Assembly (NCBI GenBank): GCA_006937955.1
Contig: SSNP01000035.1
Location: 2,896,301-2,960,300 of the forward strand
Direction: 5' to 3'
DNA: 64,000 bases
Source of the DNA: Pachypanchax playfairii
Lineage: Eukaryota; Chordata; Actinopteri; Cyprinodontiformes; Aplocheilidae
In this document: piece after piece, positions 13,165 through 25,300 of the stretch
How positions within the stretch are numbered: position 1 is the first letter of the stretch
Layout of the letters: each line of letters begins with the position of its first letter
Program-made: the position numbers and the translations under genes
The notes under the pieces: generated by a model
Databases searched by the model: none
What the model was told of the DNA's origin: nothing
Seen by the model: the letters and a program-made list of their open reading frames with translations, nothing else

Positions 13165-13407
13165 CTCTAGAGCAGGGGTCTCAAACTCCAGGCCTCGAGG
13201 GCCACTATCCTGCATGTTTTAGATGTTTCCCTGTTTCAACACACCTGATTCAAATCCTCTGTATTTCAACAAGTCCTACAGAAGCCTGTTAACGACTTGT
13301 TCATTTGAATCAGGTGTGTTGAATCAGGTGTGTTGAAGCAGGGAAACATCTAAAACATGCAGGATAGTGGCCCTCGAGGCCTGGAGTTTGAGACCCCTGC
13401 TCTAGAG
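13165..13407. mobile_element. Palindromic hAT-type MITE with 8-bp target-site duplication
   Basis: The element spans 13173-13399 (227 bp). It starts CAGGGGTCTCAAACTCCAGG and ends with the reverse complement, and nearly the whole element is one long inverted repeat. It is flanked by the direct repeat CTCTAGAG at 13165-13172 and 13400-13407. An 8-bp duplication with CAGGG-type ends is the signature of the hAT superfamily. There is no coding capacity, so it needs a transposase supplied elsewhere. A second copy is at 18812-19024. Confidence 0.9.
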
Positions 13408-13766
13408 CCTCTCAGTGGATCGGACTTTTTCTGCAAACATCAAATCTTTTCTGTAGTTTTCTTCATCTAAAACCTGATATTTGCATCAACTGGAACATAA
13501 TAAAGTAGCTCAACTAAAAGAAAACTCAGTGGTGTCTAAACATGTACAACAAAACAGGATTACAGTATTAGAAAGTACAACTTGTCTTGATTCTGTTTTT
13601 CCTAGAAGTTTATCACCATGACAACTTACACTGGAAACAAGAGGTTAAAGGTATCACAAACATTTCTTAGAAACAAACAAAAATCAGTAAAGGAGATCAG
13701 GACAGCAGAACCCATCGGTTTCTCATGTCTGGAGATTTCAGCAGAAGATAAGGTTTCAGTCCTCAC

Positions 13767-16700
13767 CTACAAACTGATCGGCTGTTCCATCGACCCCCCC
13801 AGCTGCTCTAAAGCAGAACTGAGTCCAGCCTTCAGCTCTGAGTAGTCGGGCTGCTCTGAATACTGTAGAGACGTCACTGCTGCCAAGTAGTTCTGAAATG
13901 CTCCTACACAGAGACACACACAGATACATGTTACCAAACACACAACTGCTGTTAAGTTACACAAAAACAATCACACTCACTTGACACCTTCTTCTTCCCA
14001 AAGCAGTGGCTCAGCAAACCTTTAACATCCTCCATGTACCTGCATCAAGAGTTTTAAAGGGATTTGAAAGACTCTGTTTTGTATCAGAGTAAAAGTTAAA
14101 GCTTGAGGAACATCTGCTTCTAAAGCAGGATGATAATAGTACTGATGACGTTTACCTGTGTTTCTGATTGGCCACCTGCTCAGGCTGAGTGAGGTCAGAC
14201 CACGGCAGCGTCCCTGTGTGCCAGTGCAGCATGCAGTAACCCAGAGACTGCAGGTCACTGCGACGAGACGGAGCTACAACACAACAAACACCATGTCCAC
14301 AGTTCACCCTGATCCATGAGAACAAAACGCTCCAGCTGCATGTCACAGCTGTTTATAAACTTTTCAGGATCCAAAAAGAGAGAATATTTTAGGAAATATT
14401 TCAAAACAGAGAGGAAAAAAACAAATCTGAGTTTATTAGATGTGCCAAATAGACAGATGGAGTGTGGGAGCAGAACTGGAAGGAAGAACAAAACAATCTG
14501 GCAGAGTTTTATTTCATGAAACTTGTTGGACACTTTTAGTTTTTAGATATAAAAAGACACACCTGCTCCTTTATGAGCGTCCAGGCTGATGAACTCCAGA
14601 GTGCCTTCGTGTGGAGTTCTGCTGGCTTCACGATACTCAACATGCTGACCTCCGGGACAGAACCTGAACGCGTGGCAGTACCCGACCAGGTAGACCTAAC
14701 AACACACAGACCAGTTACATCCCGAGAGATGATGCTCACGAAGATAATCAAAACATCTGTGCTGTAAAACAGGATCATTTGTATCTCAGTTTTATTGTAT
14801 TTTCTGGAATATTTCTGATTTCCACCTCATCGTTAAATCTGAGAACATTTCTCACCTGAGTTTTCTGTCCAGATTTGATGTTAACGTTTTCTGCATTAAT
14901 ATCAGCATGAACGTACTCGTTGGAATGAATAAACTGCAGCACATCCAGCTGAAAGAGACAAAGAAATGCAACATTTAACAGAGTGGAGTTGCACTGATGG
15001 GATTAAAGAGTGAAACACTCACTATTCTACAGGCGAGCTGAAGAACAACTTTCTCAGACAGAGTGTCGTTTTCCTCCTCGATGACAGAGTGCAGAGAGCG
15101 GCCCATGTTGGGGAAAATAAGAAACCTGCATTGATAGAAGAAAAATTAATGTCAAATATTGTAACAAAGTGTTTGAATGTGCCCCGATTTCATGCACACC
15201 TGTAGGAATCTGAATGAAGACCGAAACCAGCACAGGTGGGAAGCCCCAGAAAATCCATCTTGTTCTGTTTGATCCACTTGTCCACTAGAGACATTAAGAC
15301 ATGAGGATCATCATGTTACAGCCGACACATCAGTATTGAATGTGTCCTGCTTCTGTGAATGTTTTGACAGCGCAGCTTCAAGCAGTTCAAACTTCAACCA
15401 TTAAATTAACAGGAAGGATGAGAAACACCCTCTGCAGTAAAAACATCTTGTTTTAATGAAGTGAAGTTAAATTCTCACCAAATGCAGGTTTAGCAGCTCT
15501 CTGCAGAAAGTTCTGCTCGTTGAAGATTCTTCCATCTTTCGCTCCCTGAAAATAAAACAGACAGTAAATAAAGTGATTCTACAGAAAAGAGACAGAAAAA
15601 CCAGCAAATATTTATAAAACAAATAGAAACTGTTAAAGTGAATATTTCTACATTAACAACTCTTGAGCTTCAACTCTTTAGTTTCCATGTGCAGAACTTG
15701 AAAAACCTCTTGGTACCAACCAGCTTGAGGACGTGATCCGATTCTTTAGAATTGTGTTGTGAAGCTAAAAACGTTAAAAAAAAAAAAAAAGAATTTAGAA
15801 GATAATGAGTTCACAAGCTGCTGATACATCCAGCTGAATAAAGAAACCCAGAATAAAGTTTAAATACTGAGGAGAACGAAAAGAACCAGAAAAAAAACTT
15901 TTCTGTAATAGTTTCACTAAACCGACTGATGTTTGTTGTACAATTCAACTAAATAACAAATATAAAACTAATTATGAACAAAAATAACTTTTTGTTCTTT
16001 TGTTTAAATGTAGATTTTCATATTTTTAGCTGATTCAAGATGTTTAAACACCAACTGTGACTTTACTTATAAATATGAGATAAAACTCTTTTTTTCTGGA
16101 TCATCACAGCCTCACCCTGGTAGAGGAGCTCCGTCGTGCTCTGACTGAGCAGCTTCACCAGCTTCCACTTCCTCCCCGTCGTGTCCGTCACCTCCTCGCC
16201 CTCCGGCAGCGGCTCCACTGTGGGCGCATGCTTCGCCTTCTTGGCTCTATTTCTCCCAACGGCTGCAAGCTCAAACAAACATTCATGAAAACACACATCG
16301 ATTTACACATTTTCACTTCACAAAGGGATTTATTCTTCATTTCAACACAGAGAGCAGAGATAATGAAGTGCTTCTGTATGTCAAGACACTGCAACTGAAT
16401 TTAATTCAGGTAGAAATGAATCACCTTTTGCAGGAGACTTGGTGGTCGGTGAGGAAACAGAACCATCCACAGTTGATTCTTCTGTTATCACACCAATTTC
16501 TCTCTTAGCAGGACTGAGGACTTTCCCCTTTCCCTTGACTACACGAGGATCAGGATTAAAGAACAAAAGAAGAGACTCTGTTTAGTTATTTCATTAACTG
16601 TGTAGAAGAAGCAGCACGTGTTTCAGCTCACCAGATGGAGGAGACGTTAGAGCAGAAAGCTCCTCCGATACGTCGGCTTTGACGGTCACTGTGTGCTGCT

Positions 16701-17256
16701 TTGAAGGAGACCAGTGAACACCAACACTCTTATCTGTTCACACAAATTAAAGATTTTAACTTTTAGGTCCTGTGATCAATGTGGAAATTGACACACAGAA
16801 AGGCAGTGAGCAGCACGACAAACTGTTTTATTACCTTCTGTCCTCTCCTTTCCAGCAGCACAGGTGGAGGGAGTCGAGTCTGGAGGAGCATCCTGTATGT
16901 TGAATTTCACGACTTTTTCCAGGCGCAAGGAGTTACGGGTCTTTCTCAGTGCAGGACGAGGCGAAGCTGAGATTGAAGTGACACAACCTGCAAAAATAAT
17001 TTATGGCCACATAAAGGTCTCGTCCAAGACAACCGGGTTATATAAAGACTAAACGCCAAAGACTTTCACCTTTCTGTTCAGTAGACTCACAGCTTGAAGC
17101 AGGACCAGTTTTAACTGCAGTTTGATCTGTTAAAGAAGACGCTGAGGTTTCTAGTTCAGTTTCATCTACAGAAGGAAGTTTTTCCCCACATGAAGGACAA
17201 AACTTAAAACCAGGCTGCAGCTTGGTCCCACATTGGGGGCAAAAACGGAAAGGCAT
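13767..17256 (-). CDS. vrk3: VRK3, vaccinia-related kinase family pseudokinase
   Basis: VRK3 is a nuclear pseudokinase that, in mammals, scaffolds the phosphatase VHR to restrain ERK. Exons, 5' to 3': 17256-17070, 16987-16835, 16733-16632, 16538-16425, 16262-16116, 15764-15721, 15545-15479, 15284-15200, 15125-15023, 14948-14856, 14695-14563, 14273-14156, 14039-13981, 13903-13767; 513 residues (human 474). It begins MPFRFCPQCGTKLQPGFKFC, a zinc ribbon with Cys 6, 9, 20 and 23; this Met was chosen over an upstream one because it abuts the ribbon. A disordered Ser/Lys-rich linker follows, then a kinase-like fold. The Gly-rich loop is replaced by LLSQSTTELLYQ, and the DFG site reads GYC (370-372), so the metal-binding Asp is gone. 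Fold signature motifs include NEQNFLQRAAKP, SRTPHEGTLEFISLDAHKG and PSRRSDLQSLGYCMLHW. Catalytic-loop Asp350 is kept (HADINAEN). Confidence 0.93.
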
Positions 17257-17760
17257 GCTGAAAGAGTAAAAAGACACATTATCACATGCATGTCCTCCTC
17301 ATGGCTTGTCTCCAGTTTACTGGAAAAAAAAAACTAAGTTCTAGTAAATTATAGCTTCTATCAAAACAGAGATAGATGCTGTTTGTCTCTTACTTATTGG
17401 ACATATATTTTGCAATTTATCACTTGTAAAAACTAAAAACAAAAATATTTTAAACGACTAAACAACGTCCACACAGTAAAGATTATATTTCAGATATATA
17501 ATTGGACTATTTACAGAGTTTTAGAGCAGAACGCTAATAAATATCATGTTTGAATCCAAATATCTAAAAACCAAACTGAAAATAGTGAATAAAGATAATT
17601 TTTGGACCTTAAACCGAAACTCCTTCCCTCTGTTTACAGGTTCCGTGCTGCTTCTTCTTCTCCTGTTTAAAATCAAGCAGCAGAAGAAGAACTGAACGCA
17701 GTAGAAGAAGAACTGCCCCCTGCAGGACGGCACGGTGTATTACAGGTGAGCGCATGTAAA
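17257..17760 (-). promoter_or_regulatory. VRK3 upstream region with a CTCF-like motif
   Basis: This is the likely 5' UTR intron and promoter of VRK3. At 17713-17726 the minus strand reads CCTGCAGGGGGCAG, which differs at one position from the vertebrate CTCF core CCASYAGRKGGCRS. Imperfect inverted CTTCTTCT/AGAAGAAG tracts lie beside it. No TATA box is apparent. Confidence 0.4.
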
Positions 17761-18266
17761 GATTGAAGATTGAAATTAATTAAAATAACGCCCGAAACAA
17801 TAAAACTCCAAAATCCGATTTTAAAAAACAGTTACACTCAAAACCGTGTACTTAAAAATGTATTGATACTGGTTTAAAGTCCTTTTCTGTGTGAGATGTC
17901 AAACATCACAGTGAACAGTTGAGAACTTAAATACAAAACAGATTGTACATAAATAGAAATGTTTATTTTGAACATAATTTATACACTTCAATACCAAAGC
18001 ATGACACAAGTGACATCATGACTTACTTTAGACTTACTAATATGATAAAATCTATTTATATATGCAAAATTTCAAATATTTATTTCCAAGGACGGAAAAG
18101 CAGAAAACAATTACATATATTCATTTTTAAAACACATATGCTTTATCAGAAGAAATAATCAAAGTGTAATAGAAACGAGTGGAAACTATTAAATACTATA
18201 ATAATCCAGTGTTTGTGACATTTATAAAATAAGAAGCATTACAAAGTGAGCTGCAGGTCTTTAAAC
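17761..18266. other. A+T-rich intergenic DNA
   Basis: I see no gene or named repeat in this stretch between VRK3 and the duplicated block. Confidence 0.5.
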
Positions 18267-18760
18267 ACGTACAGTAAATATAAACTGATGTACAGACCCA
18301 TTTCTATTGGCTTATTTATAACACAGCTCTTAGCAGTTTTTAAAGAGTCAATCCATTCATTAACCCAGAACTTACTAAATCATTAACTTGGCAGGTTCCA
18401 ATCAAATTGTTTTAGTGGTTCTCAAGCACTTGAATCAACCACACGAAGAGCTTCTGGAGGCTGATCTACTAAGATGAACAAAATCAGCCTCATTCATTTA
18501 TGGCATTTTCATAAGTGAGAGAACATCTTTACACTTTTACAACAATATACTTTTTCCTAAAAATAAATTTCAGTTTATGATTTTGGACTAAATACATTAC
18601 AGGAGTTGTTAAACTTAAGAACGTGACTTTGAGGGTTAAGCCCATGAATTATATATGAACAATCCTGAGAGCTGTAAACCTGATGAATTTTAAATTGTAA
18701 ACATTATGACTAAATCTTTACAAAGTTGGGCTCAAAGTGGAGGAAGCAGCTGACACTGAA
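18267..18760. repeat. First copy of a 494-bp duplicated flank
   Basis: This block is nearly identical to 19025-19518, with the same length and only a few base differences, such as ccag/ctaa near 18366 and one c/g change in the tttttcctaaa tract. It begins ACGTACAG (18267-18274), the target-site sequence of the neighbouring MITE, and stops exactly at the N gap. It is probably the MITE-free haplotype placed beside the MITE-bearing one. Confidence 0.85.
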
Positions 18761-18811
18761 NNNNNNNNNNNNNNNNNNNNNNNNNNNNNNNNNNNNNNNN
18801 NNNNNNNNNNN
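18761..18811. other. Assembly gap (51 N)
   Basis: A run of 51 ambiguous bases lies between the end of the first flank copy and the first base of the MITE. Confidence 0.99.
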
Positions 18812-19024
18812 CAGGGGTGTCAAACTCCAGGCCTCGAGGGCCACTATCCTGCATGTTTTAGATGTTTCCCTGTTTCAACACACCTGATTCAAATGAACAA
18901 GTCGTTAACAGGCTTCTGAAGGACTTGTTGAAATACAGAGGATTTGAATCAGGTGTGTTGAAACAGGGAAACATCTAAAACATGCAGGATAGTGGCCCTC
19001 GAGGCCTGGAGTTTGACACCCCTG
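18812..19024. mobile_element. Second palindromic hAT-type MITE copy
   Basis: The element is 213 bp, starts CAGGGGTGTCAAACTCCAGG, ends with the reverse complement, and is followed by ACGTACAG at 19025-19032. The matching left target-site copy is not adjacent but sits at 18267-18274, before the duplicated flank. It is the same family as 13173-13399 with a shorter centre. Confidence 0.88.
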
Positions 19025-19518
19025 ACGTACAGTAAATATAAACTGATGTACAGACCCATTTCTATTGGCTTATTTATAACACAGCTCTTAGCAGTTTTTA
19101 AAGAGTCAATCCATTCATTAACCTAAAACTTACTAAATCATTAACTTGGCAGGTTCCAATCAAATTGTTTTAGTGGTTCTCAAGCACTTGAATCAACCAC
19201 ACGAAGAGCTTCTGGAGGCTGATCTACTAAGATGAACAAAATCAGCCTCATTCATTTATGGCATTTTCATAAGTGAGAGAACATCTTTACACTTTTACAA
19301 CAATATACTTTTTCGTAAAAATAAATTTCAGTTTATGATTTTGGACTAAATACATTACAGGAGTTGTTAAACTTAAGAACGTGACTTTGAGGGTTAAGCC
19401 CATGAATTATATATGAACAATCCTGAGAGCTGTAAACCTGATGAATTTTAAATTGTAAACATTATGACTAAATCTTTACAAAGTTGGGCTCAAAGTGGAG
19501 GAAGCAGCTGACACTGAA
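19025..19518. repeat. Second copy of the 494-bp duplicated flank
   Basis: It pairs with 18267-18760 and continues without a break into unique DNA (atgaaacattttcaagccc). It begins with the MITE target-site duplication ACGTACAG. Confidence 0.85.
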
Positions 19519-20255
19519 ATGAAACATTTTCAAGCCCTTTTTCTAATGAATCTGCAATCTGAAATGCCATTGATGGGTTCAAATTTTTTTCCTGCTCAGA
19601 ATGCAGACGGGACTATTTTATTTCTCTCATGTTTTATTTCTTTGCATTAATGTTTTTCATTTGTACACAAAGCACTGATTTAAAAAAATAATAATTCACA
19701 CTGTGTTAAGGGTCCAGTGTAACATATATTGTAACTTTTGGCTGAAAGTGCACTGAAAGTGAAAAGCAGATGTTGACTGTCCACATTTAAACACTGGACG
19801 TTCTCTGGCTGTGGTACACAAGGTACTGGAGGTGCTGCAGTAGACATTCAGTTTAAGATCTTTGGCACATCAGTGGTGACCTGAAGATAGAACTGTTGCT
19901 AACTTTTCTTTTTAAAACATGTCAGGTGAATTTATTTATATCTCTAACAGTTTATATTTGAAAATATAATCAGTATTTTTCACTGATTACTGAAACCGGA
20001 CATGTTCTGCATAATAAAGGATAAATACCCCAAACTCCCATCCAAAAACCTCAAATTGACAAACTGTTCAACGTGACTGAGTCAATTTGTAACAAACATG
20101 TTTATCGGGTAATGAGAACAGACAATGTTGATGAAGATGAGAGTTTTTTTCCAACACTAAATGTAATAAAACTCCCACTTTGTTATACTTCAATTCTCGT
20201 TTTCTTCTTTTTCCTTCAATAATCAGTGAAACACACAAGTGTAACATAATCCATT

Positions 20256-22332
20256 CTAACATGCACATTTGCCTCTATCGGAGCTCTCTGAGGGGTCTAG
20301 GATGGTGGGTCCGTTGGCACGGACAGTCCCTTCTGGGATCCAGGACTTGTCCACGCACCGTTCCATCCTCTTCATGATGAGATCCAGCAGGACGTCCACG
20401 GCCTGGTTGACGTTTTCTCCGTTTGCAGCACTCGTCTCAAAGTACAGGATTCTGTGTGGAGGCGCATCATGGTGTTAAAAACTGAATCAGATATCATGTT
20501 TTTGAACAAACACAGTCAGTTTTCTCAACCAACCCCCATAAATAAATCATGTTTTTACTTTTCTATAAAAATGTCAGTTTGTGTTTTAGACAAGAGGCTC
20601 AAGTTTGTCCCAAAACACCCAGAAAACAACTTCTATAACCTTGCTCTCAGTTCATTTAACACGTTTTCTAAAATACTTTTACTGAAAGTGTTTCTAATGG
20701 CACTAGAAAAGAATATCTTACACGTGTAAGTAAATATTTGCTTTTTGAGGAGGACCAGTTCAGTCTTACTGGGCGGAGTTGGACAAACACAGCAGCCTCT
20801 ACCTTCTTAACAAATGTTTGACAGAGGTTTATGGATCAAAGACGCATGAACGTACCCATATTTCTCTGCCAGTTCACGAGCCTCATCTTCACTGACAACT
20901 CTCTGATCTGCCAGGTCACATTTGTTGCCGCACAGAACCACATCTGGATTCTCACAGTATGCATGAACCTGTAACTGACCTGAAACACACATACACACAT
21001 TTCACGTGTTTTCTACCTGGTGTAACAGCTCAACTTTCACAAGAGCATTATTCATGAATTATGACCCCTGCAGCAGAAGCTCAGGTTTAATTTTAATCAC
21101 TTGATTTTGTTAGAAAATACCAGATATACTTGTGTCCTAACTGAACTAATTATGTGCTGCCAGATAAATAACAACATGTAGCGACGTACTCATCCAGTTT
21201 CTGACGTTGAGGAAACTTTGCTCATTCGTGAGATCAAACAGGAGAAGAAAACCCATCGCATCTCGAAAAAAAGCAGTCGTCAAACTTCGGAACCTGAAAT
21301 CAACCAGGAGGGAAAAAGAAAAGAATTTAATGAGAAATGAATATAATATTTTAACAGATGAGTTTCAAACAGCTGCAGTAGAAGACATGCTGATACCTCT
21401 CCTGTCCTGCAGTGTCCCATAGCTGCAGATGGATCTTCTGTGATCTACCTGCAGTTCCATCAGGACCTTTTGAATTATACACCTGAAGGAATCAGAGAAA
21501 AAACAGTTTGAGAGATTAACCTGATTCTGATTCCATCACATACCTGCAACAGGAAACCATCATACAACCAGTCTGTTCATGTGTAACTCATCAGGGTTAC
21601 ACATTAGGTACGTTTTCAGTTCAGTTCTGGTTTATTCTTTTTATAATAAAAATTATTAATAAATGCTAATACAAATCCAACATGTCATGGACTAAAAATG
21701 TTGGTGTTTCATAGATTTTATACATTGTGATAATTTTTACAAAAATCATTGTCAGATTTAGATTCAGCTTGTTGTTTTTACCAAACAAACCTTTTAAAAT
21801 ATTATCCTAATATTTATTTATTTGTATTCCTATCAAGTCAAAAGAACAATAATTATTGTGCATTCAATATTTAAAGAAAGACCAGGATGTCCTCTTGGAC
21901 TTTGAGAGCAGCATTAAAAGAAGAACATTGTAAATATGAAGACTAATCAGCTGTTTGCTAATGGTAGGAAGTGTTTATTCTGAAGGAGGTGCTGCCTTCT
22001 GTTAGTCATACCTCAGTTCTGCTGTTACATTCATAAGTCTCTTGGAAAAAAGACTGTTGCATCACTCAATACATATTTGTTAATGTATTTAGCAGCTATA
22101 AATGCAGGAGGCAGAAATGCAGACAACAGAATCCCTGAGTGATGACAGAATCTCCACAGCTGGATCAGTGACTCCTCACCTTCCTCTTTTCTCTGAAGTC
22201 TATTCCAACTGTAGTGATGAACTTGGAGTTAAACTTGCCATCGGTGTACTGGTATAAAAAGCTTGTTTTTCCCACACCAGAGTCTCCCAGGGCTAGGAAC
22301 TTGATGAGGTAATCGTATTCCCCATCAGACAT
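20256..22332 (-). CDS. rab27a: RAB27A small GTPase
   Basis: Rab27a directs docking of melanosomes, lytic granules and other lysosome-related organelles through melanophilin, Munc13-4 and Slp effectors. Exons 5' to 3': 22332-22180, 21482-21397, 21293-21190, 20979-20856, 20451-20256; 220 residues, human 221. Visible motifs: P-loop GDSGVGKT, switch I TVGIDFREKR, switch II WDTAGQERFRSLTTAFFRD, guanine-specificity NKCD, and SAANG. The C-terminus is KCAC, a CxC signal for double geranylgeranylation. YDYLIKFLALGDSGVGKTSF and VDKSWIPEGTVRANG follow RAB27A and not RAB27B. Exon 4 ends TATGG/gtacg and joins A ATC CTG TAC in phase. The start is MSDGEYDYL at 22332, as in mammals. Its neighbours PIGBOS1 and PIGB match human 15q21. 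Confidence 0.95.
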
Positions 22333-25300
22333 GGTGATTCCTTTCTTTCTGAAGAACAAACAGAACAGCTCAATCAGAAAACAACCTGGTAGTGAAATGG
22401 TAATTGTTTCAGACTGTATCTTGTGACATATGGTAACATGGTACATAACAGACTTACACTGCCTCTGAAGGTCAGCACACGCAAACCAGGAACTCCACAA
22501 CAAAACCTATCAGAGAAAACTCCATCACTTTTTCTATAAACTTTATGAAAGACACATTAAGCTCAACACACAGGTTCTCGTCTCCCGACAACAGCTGTAA
22601 TATACAGGAGATCCAAAAAACAAAGTGAAGAAAAGTTTCCTGCAAATGCATCAATGTTGTGAAATAAAACCACCAGTGTTGCAACTGGTTTTTGTGAGAA
22701 TCCCTTTTTTCAAGCAGGTTAAAACCTTTTTTTAACTCAACACAACTAGGGCAAGAAGATGAATTTAATGCTAAAACTTGTTTTACAACATTCATCATGA
22801 GACTTTCACAGTTAGAGGTCGACAACAGATGACACAGTGACCCAACATCTGCAGAAACAGATGTTTTAGCTTCACAGACAACAGAAGAACCTGAACTCCA
22901 GTCCCTGAATACCACTGAGCTACACATTGTAGACGTTTTCCTGCTTCAACACACCGGATACAGACATTCACAGTTCAGCCATTGATTGAAATCGTACAGG
23001 TCAGTGGTGCTCAGCAACTGGAGTACCATTGATCTACAGCCAGACACGTCGTTTCCTGCATGAAGTTCGCACTTTACTCAACAGGAAAATATTGTACTAA
23101 ATCTTTAACTGTAAATATTTGGTGGCAGAAAAATGTAACAAAGTCAGATCATAAGTAGCATTCTTTTTGATCTATTTGATGTAAAGTCTGACTTACTGTG
23201 GTGAGTCAGAAGATGGTAGATGTATCATGTGATCACAGAGTCGATAAGATTTCAGACCAGGCTGACATTCTTTCACAGTCTGAAACACTGAGCCTTTCAT
23301 CTAGACTTAAAAGCAGATTAGGGTCTCGTGCAAAGTTAAGATCCGTATTAAACTCACTGTGATGGAAAAGCAACAACCCCAAAAGGGCCCTACATGGTGA
23401 GCTAAATCTCTAACCCGGCAGTGGCTTACTCGAACACTTATCTGGATTTTTCTCATGGCAGCTTCCACAAGCATCACTTTCAGATTCATACACACTTTTT
23501 GCTCATAAACTACTCACACAGCTGCAAAAGGTTAATTTTTACCACATTAACGAGGCTAGCGGGCCAACGCTAATAAAACAGGAGGGAAACAATCCAGTAG
23601 AAACTGGTACAGGAACAAAAACCCTGTGATGCCAAGGGACCAAATTTGCATGTCACATTTGAATTCTTTGGTTTGTACTCAGGAATCTGTGAGAAGGACT
23701 TTTACAGGAAACTAGAGCCTTTTCTGTGTTTTTAAGATTTGAACTAACTGTTTTGTAATAGTTAAGATTTAGAAAAGATTTACTGCATTTTCAAGGTTCA
23801 ATTGCTTAAAAAGCTGATTAACAGCTTTCATGTTTTTTTTTATAGTTCTGCTCATTTCTTGTTCTCAGCTGTGACTGTTGGTAAAAGAAAAAAGCTAAAT
23901 TTATCTCAGAACATACATGCAACGTGTGATTTTAAACAAAGATTTTGTGTTTTAATTATCAGGAAGTCAATAAAGCACTTTCACACATTCTGTGAAATTA
24001 AATTCTTGTCAGCTTTCCACAGATTTGGATGAAATGCATGTTGCTTTTAGTCTGGATTAAACTTCAAACTCCTCATATCTGAAGTGGATTTTTTTTTCTT
24101 ATAAAGTGAAAAATGTAGATCCAGATCTGTTTGTATCTTTTTTTTTATGTGAAGTTGCTCTCAGACAGAAACCTGGAGTGAGATCCAGCATTTCACTCAA
24201 TAAGATGTAGATTTTTACTGGATTACATTGCACTTTTCATATTCAGACTGTCTGCATTGTTTACTGCACTTATGATGTACAAAATATATAAATAATTGTT
24301 CTGCTTGAGAACGATCATGACCAAATTAATTTTGTAAACAACATCTGATCCTGATACAAACAGCTGAACTGAACTTCCTTTGTAAGGGTTCAAGTCTCAG
24401 CTTTACGGAGATCAGGTGTGGAGCTCCGTCATCAGGAGAGAGCTTAAAGTAGAGCCGCTGCTCCTCCACATCGAGAGGAGTCAGCTGAGGTGGTTCAGGC
24501 ATCGGATTGGGATGCCTTCTTATGGAGGTTTTCCAGGCAGGTCTCACTGGGAGGAGACCTCTGGGCAGACCCAAAAACTGCTGGAGGGATTATATATCCT
24601 CTCTGGATTGGGAACATCTGGGGATCCACCAAGAGGAGCTGGAGAGAATGATGTCTGGGTTTCCCTCCTGAACCTGTTGCCCCCACAACCCGACTAGGAT
24701 AAGCAGAAGATGATGGATGAATGGATTTTCCATTTCACCCCTCTTATTTAAGTCTTGTTGAAATGCAGATCTGATCCACAAATTTGGATCATGAATGCTT
24801 TAGAAAAGATTTTCATAAAGGAAGTTTTATTTTATTCTGGATTATTCTTCCTGTCTGATTTAGACTCTGAGTTAGGGTAAATTACTGCACAGTATGAGGC
24901 TGCCTCTGCCATGACAATATACATGAGGTGTCTTAGACCATTTTCCTTTCACTTTAGGAGTCTTACAGAAACTGCTTAATCTTTGTTTCATCAAACTGGA
25001 GAATTTTTTTCCTCCTCATGGTTCATACAAGTTTTTCTTGTTAAACTTCTAGCCAGCCGGAACCTCAAGAGTCAAAGAACACTGGTTTGTCACTTCCTCA
25101 CGAAGAAGTAATTATGATTGGTAGCAAATCTAGTTTGTGTTTTTGTTTCCTCCTTCAGATCTGTACAGAAGCTTAATCCTGTCTCTGAGGCCTAGACACC
25201 ATCATCTGACCACATGACTTGATTTTTACTGTGAGACACCCAAGAAAATGTGAGATTTTAAGTAGACAGTCAAAAACTTTCCTGTTCAAGTACATCAAAT

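Noticed and set aside
20451..20860. Apparent one-base phase error between RAB27A exons 4 and 5
   Set aside because: On recount exon 4 ends TATGG before gtacg, phase 2, and joins A ATC CTG correctly. There is no frameshift.
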